From Protonemura montana (Eukaryota; Arthropoda; Insecta; Plecoptera; Nemouridae): 64,000 nt of DNA. Of this stretch, positions 10,411 to 21,339 are shown one piece after another. The DNA is taken from the NCBI GenBank assembly GCA_947568835.1, contig OX387608.1:18138535-18202534 (forward strand), in the 5' to 3' direction. Position 1 is the stretch's first letter. Every line of letters starts with the position of its first letter. The notes beneath the pieces were generated by a model. The model ran no database searches. It saw only the letters and a program-made list of their open reading frames with translations, and was not told the DNA's origin. The position numbers were made by a program, and so were the translations under genes.

Positions 10411-10463
10411 CGTGGTGAGTGTATTCCATTTCTTAGCCGACACATGCGTGGGCATTAAATACA

Positions 10464-11097
10464 AATAAGCACAACCACAAGCATCTTAAAACTTGGTTAT
10501 CATATGGGACTGCACACAATTGACATAGCAATAAGCACAAGCATAGCACACAAGGATCTTAAAACTTGGTTATCATATGGGACTGCACACAGTTGACATA
10601 GCAATAAGCACAAGCATAGCGCACAAGGATCTTAAAACTTGGTTATCATATGGGACTGCACACAATTGACATAGCAATAAGCACAAGCATAGCACACAAG
10701 GATCTTAAAACTTGGTTATCATATGGGACTGCACACAATTGACATAGCAATAAGCACAAGCATAGCACACAAGGATCTTAAAACTTGGTTATCATATCGG
10801 ACTGCACACAATTGACATAGCAATAAGCACAAGCATAGCACACAAGGATCTTAAAACTTGGTTATCATATGGGACTGCACACAATTGACATAGCAATAAG
10901 CACAAGCATAGCACACAAGGATCTTAAAACTTGGTTATCATTTGGGACTGCACACAATTGACATAGCAATAAGCACAAGCATAGCACACAAGGATCTTAA
11001 AACTTGGTTATCATATGGGACTGCACACAATTGACATAGCAATAAGCACAAGCATAGCATACAAGGATTTTAAAACTTGGTTATCATATGGGACTGC
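10464..11097. repeat. 73-bp satellite (about 8.7 copies)
   Basis: The unit contains ATCTTAAAACTTGGTTATCA, TATGGGACTGCACACAATTG and ACATAGCAATAAGCACAAGC, with exact 73-bp spacing (10501 to 10574). The first copy is divergent. The last stops inside the unit at GGACTGC, about 45 bp before the acceptor of the first acidic exon. Confidence 0.96.
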
Positions 11098-11142
11098 CAG
11101 CCCTTGCTAAGTTACGATGCTCAGTCTTATCTTTGCTTGCAG

Positions 11143-11348
11143 ACAACGTTGCTGACCAAGATTGCTTCCTTGTTGCCATTGACAACCTGGTCAGCGCTGA
11201 TGAAGACCAGGACGATGGTGACGGCGCCGGGAACGATGACCCCGCCGGGAACGATGACCTCACCTCGAAGTCCGACTCGGATTCCAGTCTTCGGTCGCGC
11301 TCAGAGGAAGCCGACTCAGATGCATACAAAGCTTTGTTCTTTGATTGA
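11143..11348 (+). CDS. acidic terminal exon, copy 1 (unrecognised protein)
   Basis: The acceptor CTTTGCTTGCAG ends at 11142. The exon enters in phase 2 (AC completes a split codon) and encodes 67 further residues to TGA 11346-11348. The peptide begins NVADQDCFLVAIDNL, continues with an Asp/Gly/Asn-rich stretch containing GNDDPAGNDD, then a Ser/Asp/Glu-rich part with SDSDSS and SEEADSD (casein kinase 2-like S-x-x-D/E sites), and ends YKALFFD. A near copy lies 955 bp downstream at 12098-12279. The two share the acceptor region, reading phase and stop, and the length difference of 24 bp is in frame, which supports real coding descent. A frame from ATG 11088, which lies in the last 73-bp repeat, also reads through to give 86 residues without splicing. 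It looks like the acidic tail of a protein whose other exons are not identified. Function unknown. Confidence 0.6.
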
Positions 11349-12097
11349 AGTTTGCATCGTTTGGTTTTCATCAGTCAAAATTTGCATGCCAATTTCTCAA
11401 GCCCTTTCCAAGACCATGAAACCTTTGCTAAATTATTTAGTTGGTACATTATTTATTTATTTATTAATTTGAAACCCTGGACAATAACAAAGTATCCGTA
11501 AAGATTCCATCAGTTGGCTAGCCTGGATCAACAGTAATATTAACACAAGATGTTGGTACATATGTTTGATGATTACAGTTAGACAATGTGAGAATAGCTT
11601 TATAAATAGTTAATGTAGTTCTATGTGGGGTGGATCGTGGAGGATTGGTGTTCATCTCAGCAGTAGAAGAGATTATAAAGAAGTTTCAGAGGCTGGAGTC
11701 GAAGATTGAATATTTTAAGATGTTAATATTTGTGTTGGAAGATGGTTGTAAATGTTGGTGCATGGATAGAATGGGTTTAGTGTTAGAATTACTGGGATTC
11801 TCTAGTCTCTGATATTGTTGCAGTATTTTATTTGGCTGCTGACAGGTCACATGGTAATTATATGGGCTTATAGAATAAGTTTACATATGGCAATGTAAAC
11901 AGTGATGCAATGGAATGAGTTTTATAAGGTTAATTAGTGTTTTCTTCAGGTAGATTACAGGCTGCTAGGCTTGAGCTGGATTTTAAAACAGTGTTGATCA
12001 ACAATGTCATTTGTTTGAGTTCACTATTGTTGAAGGTTGCTGCTCTGTGTTTGACACAAGCTTTATATTTTCTTACTCAGTCTTACGGTGCTTGCAG
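11349..12097. other. unique AT-rich spacer between the duplicated exons
   Basis: About 0.75 kb, AT-rich, with a TTTATTTATTTATT run near 11449. Similarity to the second copy continues only about 10 bp past the stop codon (through GTTTGCATCG) and resumes about 22 bp before the second acceptor (CTCAGTCTTA). A 60-codon open frame at 11630-11812 has no recognisable features. Confidence 0.5.
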
Positions 12098-12279
12098 ACA
12101 ACGTTGCTGACCAAGATTGCTTCCTTGTTGCCGTTGACAACCTGGCCAGCGCTGATGAGGACGATGATGACGGCGCCGGGAACGATGACCTCACCTCGAA
12201 GTCTGACTTGGATTCCAGTCTTCGGTCGCTCTCAGAGGAAGCCGACTCGGATGCATACAAAGCTTTGTTCTTTGATTGA
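12098..12279 (+). CDS. acidic terminal exon, copy 2 (unrecognised protein)
   Basis: The acceptor TTACGGTGCTTGCAG ends at 12097. Phase 2 entry is the same as in copy 1. It encodes 59 residues after the split codon to TGA 12277-12279: NVADQDCFLVAVDNLASADE, then DDDDGAGNDD, then LTSKSDLDSS and SEEADSD, ending YKALFFD. Compared with copy 1 it lacks 8 residues, in frame, in the Asp/Gly-rich part. Outside that part I count about four amino-acid changes (I/V, V/A, S/L, R/L) and at least two silent ones. The two could be mutually exclusive or alternative last exons of one gene, or one may be a relic. A possible AATAAA lies at 12822-12827, about 540 bp beyond the stop. Confidence 0.6.
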
Positions 12280-13104
12280 AGTTTGCATCGGTCTCCATTC
12301 GATGGCCAAGTGCTGTTGTTTGCTCCCAGAGGTCAACAGGGTACACAAGCATTCCAAGGAACTGGTGTCATGTGTAGAAATACAAATATTAATACGTTGT
12401 CTTATGCAATTCTGGAGTTCTACAAAGTTTTGTTACCTGTCTTCATGTTTGTCCTGAAATCTACTGAGATTTATTTAATTTAATTTATTTATTAGAACCA
12501 GATTAATGATATTATTGAAATATTGGTCAAGTGGGTTGTTGACAAATTCTTGTTCAGAGTTAAAGCTGTTTTTTGATAAAAATCTTGTCAGTTCCATTGA
12601 AAACCTTGTTTGTCTGACCCTTGACTTGAAAGTGCTTGTAAGTTTATTGAACATTTGTTACTGATTGGTCACGTCATTCCTTCTTGAAATATCATCACAG
12701 GTTTCTAAACGCAAGTTGACATTCTTATTTCTCAGTACATCAATAATTGTGTTATAAATATACATGCAGGGTAATGCCTGGATATTATATTTGCTAAACA
12801 GAGGCCTGCATGAGTCTTGGTAATAAAACCCCAGACTGGTCGGGTCATAGTTTGTTTGTGCCAGGTGTTGGACTGCTTGATTTTAGAGAGTGAATAGTTT
12901 TAATGTATGTGGGGAGTGACCCCAAAGGTCAATGACTTAGTTTAATTGTGAAGGGATATATGCAAAGTATACAGTCGTGATTGAATTGAAATTACAAATG
13001 TTTATGGTTCTGTTTACAAGAAAACAACCTTATGCAATTGCAAGATCAGTTTAATTAATATGTTCATCTCATTTTAGCAATTATTTGCACAAGGCATTTT
13101 CCTG
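12280..13104. other. unique AT-rich DNA, possibly 3' UTR, no gene seen
   Basis: This interval runs from the second acidic exon to the hexamer array. After about 13 bp it shares nothing with the spacer after copy 1. It contains AATAAA at 12822. No open frame of note. The edge with the hexamer array is abrupt at about 13105, right after TTTTCCTGCC. Confidence 0.45.
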
Positions 13105-13405
13105 CCCGAAGACGAAGACGAAGACCGGAAGAAGACGAAGACGAAGACGAAGACGAGGACGAGGACGAGGACGAAGACGAAGACGAAGACGAAGACCGGA
13201 AGAAGACGAAGACGAAGACGAAGACGAAGACGAAGACGAGGACGAGGACGAAGACGAAGACGAGGACGAAGACGAAGACGAAGACGAAGACGAGGACGAG
13301 GACGAAGACGAAGACGATGACGAAGACGAAGACCGGAAGAAGACGAAGACGAAGACGAAGACGAAGACGAAGACGAAGACGAGGACGAAGACGAAGACGA
13401 AGACG

Positions 13406-16400
13406 AAGACGAAGAAGTCGAAGACGAAGACAAGGACGAAGACGAGGACGAAGACGAAGACCGGAGAAAGACGAAGACGAAGACGAAGACGAAGACGAAG
13501 ACGAAGACGAGGACGAGGACGAAGACGAAGACGAAGACGAGGACGAGGACGAGGACGAAGACGAAGACGAGGACGAAGACGAAGACCGAAAGAAGACGAA
13601 GACGAAGACGAAGACGAGGACGAAGACGAAGACGAGGACGAAGACGAAGACGAGGACGAGGACGAAGACGAAGGCGAAGACGAAGACGAGGACGAAGACG
13701 AAGGCGAAGACGTAGACGAGGACGAAGACGAAGACGAGGACGAGGACGAGGACGAGGACGAAGACGAAGACGAAGACGAGGACGAGGACGAGGACGAAGA
13801 CGAGGACGAAGACGAGGACGAAGACGAAGACGAAGACGAAGACGAGGACGAGGACGAGGACGAAGACGAGGACGAAGACGAAGACGAAGACGAAGACGAG
13901 GACGAAGACGAAGACGAAGACGAAGACGAGGACGAAGACGAAGACGAAGACGAGGACGAGGACGAAGACGAAGACGAAGACGAGGACGAGGACGAAGACG
14001 AGGACGAGGACGAAGACGAAGACGAGGACGAGGACGAAGACGAAGACGAAGACGAAGACGAGGACGAAGACGAAGACGAGGACGAAGACGAGGACGAGGA
14101 CGAGGACGAAGACGAGGACGAGGACGAAGACGAAGACGAGGACGAGGACGAAGACTAAGACGAGGACGAAGACGAAGACGAAGACGAGGACGAAGACGAA
14201 GACCGAAAGAAGACGAAGACGAAGACGAGGACGAAGACGAAGACGAAGACGAAGACGAGGACGAGGACGAAGACGAAGACGAAGACGAGGACGAAGACGA
14301 AGACGAGGACGAAGACGAAGACCGAAAGAAGACGAAGACGAAGACGAGGACGAGGACGAAGACGAAGACGAAGACGAAGACCGGAAGAAGACGAAGACGA
14401 AGACGAAGACGAAGTCGAAGACGAGGACGAGGACGAGGACGAAGACGAAGACGAGGACGAAGACGAAGACGAGGACGAAGACGAAGACCGGAAGAAGACG
14501 CAGACGAAGACGAGGACGAAGACGAGGACGAAGACGAGGACGAAGACGAGGACGAAGACGAGGACGAAGACGAGGACGAAGACGAGGACGAAGACGAAGA
14601 CGAGGACGAAGACGAGGACGAAGACGAAGACGAAGACGAAGACGAAGACCGGAAGAAGACGAAGACGAAGACGAAGACGAAGACCGGAAGAAGACGAAGA
14701 CGAAGACGAAGACGAGGACGAAGACGAAGACGAAGACGAAGACGAAAACGAAGACGAGGACGAAGACGAAGACGAAGACGAGGACGAAGACGAAGACGAA
14801 GACGAAGACGAAGAAGACGAAGACGAAGACAAGGACGAAGACGAGGACGAAGACGAAGACCGGAAGAAGACGAAGACGAAGACGAAGACGAAGACGAAGA
14901 CGAAGACGAGGACGAGGACGAAGACGAAGACGAGGACGAAGACGAAGACCGAAAGAAGACGAAGACGAAGACAAAGACGATGACGAGGACGAAGACGAAG
15001 ACGAGGACGAAGACGAAGACGAGGACGAGGACGAAGACGAAGGCGAAGACGAAGACGAGGACGAAGACGAAGGCGAAGACGAAGACGAGGACGAGGACGA
15101 GGACGAAGACGAAGACGAAGACGAGGACGAGGACGAAGACGAGGACGAGGACGAAGACGAAGACGAAGACGAAGACCGGAAGAAGACGAAGACGAAGACG
15201 AAGACGAAGACGAGGACGAGGACGAAGACGAAGACGAAGACGAAGACGAAGACGAAGACGAAGACGAAGACGAAGACGAGGACGAAGACGAAGACGAAGA
15301 CGAAGACCGGAAGAAGACGAAGACGAAGACCGGAAGAAGACGAAGACGAAGACGAAGACGAAGACGAAGACGAAGACGAAGACGAAGACGAGGACGAGGA
15401 CGAAGACGAAGACGAAGACGAAGACGAAGACGAGGACGAAGACGAAGACGAAGACGAAGACGAAGACGAGGACGAAGACGAAGACGAAGACGAAGGCGAA
15501 GACGAAGACGAGGACGAGGACGAAAACGAAGACGAGGACGAGGACGAAGACGAAGACGAAGACGAAGACCGGAAGAAGACGAAGACGAAGACGAAGACGA
15601 GGACGAAGACGAAGACGAAGACGAAGACGAAGACGAAGACGAAGACGAGGACGAGGACGAAGACGAAGACGAAGACGAAGACGAAGACGAGGACGAAGAC
15701 GAGGACGAAGACGAGGACGAAGACGAAGACGAAGACCGGAAGAAGACGAAGACGAAGACGAAGACGAAGACGAAGACGAAGACGAAGACGAGGACGAGGA
15801 CGAAGACGAAGACGAAGACGAAGACGAGGACGAAGACGAAGACGAAGACGAAGACGAGGACGAAGACGAAGACGAAGACGAGGACGAAGACGAAGACGAG
15901 GACGAGGACGAAGACGAAGACGAGGACGAAGACGAAGACGAAGACGAAGACGAGGACGAAGACGAAGACGAAGACGAAGACGAAGACGAAGACGAAGACG
16001 AGGACGAAGACGAGGACGAGGACGAAGACGAAGACGAGGACGAAGACGAAGACGAGGACGAGGACGAAGACGAAGACGAAGACGAGGACGAAGACGAAGA
16101 CGAAGACGAAGACGAAGACGAGGACGAAGACGAGGACGAAGACGAAGACGAAGACGAGGACGAAGACGAAGACGAAGACGAAGACGAGGACGAAGACGAA
16201 GACGAAGACGAGGACGAAGACGAAGACGAAGACGAGGACGAAGACGAGGACGAAGATGAAGACGAAGACGAGGACGAAGACGAGGACGAAGACGAAGACG
16301 AGGACGAAGACGAGGACGAAGACGAAGACCGGAAGAAGACGAAGACGAAGACGAAGACGAAGACGAAGACGAAGACGAGGACGAGGACGAAGACGAGGAC

Positions 16401-19400
16401 GAGGACGAGGACGAGGACGAAGACGAAGACGAAGACGAGGACGAAGACGAAGACCGAAAGAAGACGAAGACGAAGACAAAGACGATGACGAGGACGAAGA
16501 CGAAGACGAGGACGAAGACGAAGACGAGGACGAGGACGAAGACGAAGGCGAAGACGAAGACGAGGACGAAGACGAAGGCGAAGACGAAGACGAGGACGAG
16601 GACGAGGACGAAGACGAAGAAGTCGAAGACGAAGACAAGGACGAAGACGAGGACGAAGACGAAGACCGGAGAAAGACGAAGACGAAGACGAAGACGAAGA
16701 CGAAGACGAAGACGAGGACGAGGACGAAGACGAAGACGAAGACGAGGACGAGGACGAGGACGAAGACGAAGACGAGGACGAAGACGAAGACCGAAAGAAG
16801 ACGAAGACGAAGACGAAGACGAGGACGAAGACGAAGACGAGGACGAAGACGAAGACGAGGACGAGGACGAAGACGAAGGCGAAGACGAAGACGAGGACGA
16901 AGACGAAGGCGAAGACGAAGACGAGGACGAAGACGAAGACGAGGACGAGGACGAGGACGAGGACGAAGACGAAGACGAAGACGAGGACGAGGACGAGGAC
17001 GAAGACGAGGACGAAGACGAGGACGAAGACGAAGACGAAGACGAAGACGAGGACGAGGACGAGGACGAAGACGAGGACGAAGACGAAGACGAAGACGAAG
17101 ACGAGGACGAAGACGAAGACGAAGACGAAGACGAGGACGAAGACGAAGACGAAGACGAGGACGAGGACGAAGACGAAGACGAAGACGAGGACGAGGACGA
17201 AGACGAGGACGAGGACGAAGACGAAGACGAGGACGAGGACGAAGACGAAGACGAAGACGAAGACGAGGACGAAGACGAAGACGAGGACGAAGACGAGGAC
17301 GAGGACGAGGACGAAGACGAGGACGAGGACGAAGACGAAGACGAGGACGAGGACGAAGACTAAGACGAGGACGAAGACGAAGACGAAGACGAGGACGAAG
17401 ACGAAGACCGAAAGAAGACGAAGACGAAGACGAGGACGAAGACGAAGACGAAGACGAAGACGAGGACGAGGACGAAGACGAAGACGAAGACGAGGACGAA
17501 GACGAAGACGAGGACGAAGACGAAGACCGAAAGAAGACGAAGACGAAGACGAGGACGAGGACGAAGACGAAGACGAAGACGAAGACCGGAAGAAGACGAA
17601 GACGAAGACGAAGACGAAGTCGAAGACGAGGACGAGGACGAGGACGAAGACGAAGACGAGGACGAAGACGAAGACGAGGACGAAGACGAAGACCGGAAGA
17701 AGACGCAGACGAAGACGAGGACGAAGACGAGGACGAAGACGAGGACGAAGACGAGGACGAAGACGAGGACGAAGACGAAGACGAGGACGAAGACGAGGAC
17801 GAAGACGAAGACGAAGACGAAGACGAAGACCGGAAGAAGACGAAGACGAAGACGAAGACGAAGACCGGAAGAAGACGAAGACGAAGACGAAGACGAGGAC
17901 GAAGACGAAGACGAAGACGAAGACGAAAACGAAGACGAGGACGAAGACGAAGACGAAGACGAGGACGAAGACGAAGACGAAGACGAAGACGAAGAAGACG
18001 AAGACGAAGACAAGGACGAAGACGAGGACGAAGACGAAGACCGGAAGAAGACGAAGACGAAGACGAAGACGAAGACGAAGACGAAGACGAGGACGAGGAC
18101 GAAGACGAAGACGAGGACGAAGACGAAGACCGAAAGAAGACGAAGACGAAGACAAAGACGATGACGAGGACGAAGACGAAGACGAGGACGAAGACGAAGA
18201 CGAGGACGAGGACGAAGACGAAGGCGAAGACGAAGACGAGGACGAAGACGAAGGCGAAGACGAAGACGAGGACGAGGACGAGGACGAAGACGAAGACGAA
18301 GACGAGGACGAGGACGAAGACGAGGACGAGGACGAAGACGAAGACGAAGACCGGAAGAAGACGAAGACGAAGACGAAGACGAAGACGAGGACGAGGACGA
18401 AGACGAAGACGAAGACGAAGACGAAGACGAAGACGAAGACGAAGACGAGGACGAAGACGAAGACGAAGACGAAGACCGGAAGAAGACGAAGACGAAGACC
18501 GGAAGAAGACGAAGACGAAGACGAAGACGAAGACGAAGACGAAGACGAAGACGAAGACGAGGACGAGGACGAAGACGAAGACGAAGACGAAGACGAAGAC
18601 GAGGACGAAGACGAAGACGAAGACGAAGACGAAGACGAGGACGAAGACGAAGACGAAGACGAAGGCGAAGACGAAGACGAGGACGAGGACGAAAACGAAG
18701 ACGAGGACGAGGACGAAGACGAAGACGAAGACGAAGACCGGAAGAAGACGAAGACGAAGACGAAGACGAGGACGAAGACGAAGACGAAGACGAAGACGAA
18801 GACGAAGACGAAGACGAGGACGAGGACGAAGACGAAGACGAAGACGAAGACGAAGACGAGGACGAAGACGAGGACGAAGACGAGGACGAAGACGAAGACG
18901 ACGACCGGAAGAAGACGAAGACGAAGACGAAGACGAAGACGAAGACGAAGACGAAGACGAGGACGAGGACGAAGACGAAGACGAAGACGAAGACGAGGAC
19001 GAAGACGAAGACGAAGACGAAGACGAGGACGAAGACGAAGACGAAGACGAGGACGAAGACGAAGACGAGGACGAGGACGAAGACGAAGACGAGGACGAAG
19101 ACGAAGACGAAGACGAAGACGAGGACGAAGACGAAGACGAAGACGAAGACGAAGACGAAGACGAAGACGAGGACGAAGACGAGGACGAGGACGAAGACGA
19201 AGACGAGGACGAAGACGAAGACGAGGACGAGGACGAAGACGAAGACGAAGACGAGGACGAAGACGAAGACGAAGACGAAGACGAAGACGAGGACGAAGAC
19301 GAGGACGAAGACGAAGACGAAGACGAGGACGAAGACGAAGACGAAGACGAAGACGAGGACGAAGACGAAGACGAAGACGAGGACGAAGACGAAGACGAAG

Positions 19401-19560
19401 ACGAGGACGAAGACGAGGACGAAGATGAAGACGAAGACGAGGACGAAGACGAGGACGAAGACGAAGACGAGGACGAAGACGAGGACGAAGACGAAGACCG
19501 GAAGAAGACGAAGACGAAGACGAAGACGAAGACGAAGACGAAGACGAGGACGAGGACGAA

Positions 19561-19595
<35 letters not shown>

Positions 19596-19790
19596 AGACG
19601 AAGACGAAGACGAGGACGAAGACGAAGACCGAAAGAAGACGAAGACGAAGACAAAGACGATGACGAGGACGAAGACGAAGACGAGGACGAAGACGAAGAC
19701 GAGGACGAGGACGAAGACGAAGGCGAAGACGAAGACGAGGACGAAGACGAAGGCGAAGACGAAGACGAGGACGAGGACGAGGACGAAGAC
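13406..19790. repeat. about 3.2-kb higher-order repeat, two tandem copies in the hexamer array
   Basis: Rare variants serve as landmarks. GAAGAAGTCG occurs at 13411 and 16616 (3205 bp apart). A GACTAAGACG stop-making variant occurs at about 14154 and 17359 (3205). The GACGATGACGAGG module occurs at 14980 and 18161 (3181) and again at 16485 and 19660 (3175). GAAGATGAAG occurs at 16256 and 19425 (3169). Copy 1 is about 13406-16610 and copy 2 about 16611-19790; edges are uncertain by tens of base pairs. Confidence 0.85.
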
Positions 19791-21339
19791 GAAGACGAAG
19801 ACGAGGACGAGGACGAAGACGAGGACGAGGACGAAGACGAAGACGAAGACGAAGACCGGAAGAAGACGAAGACGAAGACGAAGACGAAGACGAGGACGAG
19901 GACGAAGACGAAGACGAAGACGAAGACGAAGACGAAGACGAAGACGAAGACGAGGACGAGGACGAAGACGAAGACGAAGACGAAGACGAAGACGAAGACG
20001 AAGACGAGGACGAAGACGAAGACGAAGACGAAGACGAAGACGAAGACGAAGACGAAGACCGGAAGAAGACGAAGACGAAGACGAAGACGAAGACGAAGAC
20101 GAAGACGAAGACGAGGACGAGGACGAAGACGAAGACGAAGACGAAGACGAGGACGAAGACGAAGACGAAGACGAAGACGAGGACGAAGACGAAGACGAAG
20201 ACGAGGACGAAGACGAAGACGAAGACGAGGACGAGGACGAAGACGAAGACGAGGACGAAGACGAAGACGAAGACGAAGACGAGGACGAAGACGAAGACGA
20301 GGACGAAGACGAAGACGAAGACGAAGACGAGGACGAAGACGAGGACGAAGACGAAGACGAGGACGAAGACGAAGACGAGGACGAGGACGAAGACGAAGAC
20401 GAAGACGAGGACGAAGACGAAGACGAAGACAAAGACGAGGACGAAGACGAGGACGAAGACGAAGACGAAGACGAAGACGAGGACGAGGACGAAGACGAAG
20501 ACGAAGAAGAAGACGAGGACGAAGACGAAGACGAAGACGAAGACGAGGACGAGGACGAAGACGAAGACGAAGACGAAGGCGAAGACGAAGACGAGGACGA
20601 GGACGAAAACGAAGACGAGGACGAGGACGAAGACGAAGACGAAGACGAAGACCGGAAGAAGATGAAGACGAAGACGAAGACGAGGACGAAGACGAAGACG
20701 AAGACGAAGACGAAGACGAAGACGAAGACGAGGACGAAGACGAGGACGAAGACGAGGACGAAGACGAAGACGAAGACGAAGACCGGAAGAAGACGAAGAC
20801 GAAGACGAAGACGAAGACGAAGACGAAGACGAAGACGAGGACGAGGACGAAGACGAAGACGAAGACGAAGACGAGGACGAAGACGAAGACGAAGACGAAG
20901 ACGAGGACGAAGACGAAGACGAAGACGAGGACGAAGACGAAGACGAAGACGAGGACGAGGACGAAGACGAAGACGAGGACGAAGACGAAGACGAAGACGA
21001 GGACGAGGACGAAGACGAAGACGAGGACGAAGACGAGGACGAGGACGAAGACGAAGACGAGGACGAAGACGAAGACGAAGACAAAGACGAGGACGAAGAC
21101 GAGGACGAAGACGAAGACGAAGACGAAGACGAAGACGAGGACGAAGACGAAGACGAAGACGAAGACGAGGACGAAGACGAAGACGAAGACGAGGACGAAG
21201 ACGAAGACGAAGACGAGGACGAAGACGAGGACGAAGACGAAGACGAAGACGAGGACGAAGACGAGGACGAAGACGAAGACGAGGACGAAGACGAGGACGA
21301 AGACGAAGACCGAAAGAAGACGAGGACGAAGACGAAGAC

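Noticed and set aside
10257-10445. Minus-strand 62-codon frame over the candidate exon
   Set aside because: The plus strand has a textbook acceptor at 10285 and the minus frame has no supporting signal.
11084-11371. Antisense frames opposite the acidic exons (also 12063-12260)
   Set aside because: They are mirror frames of the sense exon and have no splice support. The sense strand has acceptors, phase agreement and in-frame length change.
11077-11472. Alternative plus frame of 131 codons over acidic exon 1 (and 148 codons at 12011-12457)
   Set aside because: The 24-bp difference keeps all frames aligned, so frame alone does not decide, but these read through the acceptor and past the end of similarity, where the two copies share nothing.
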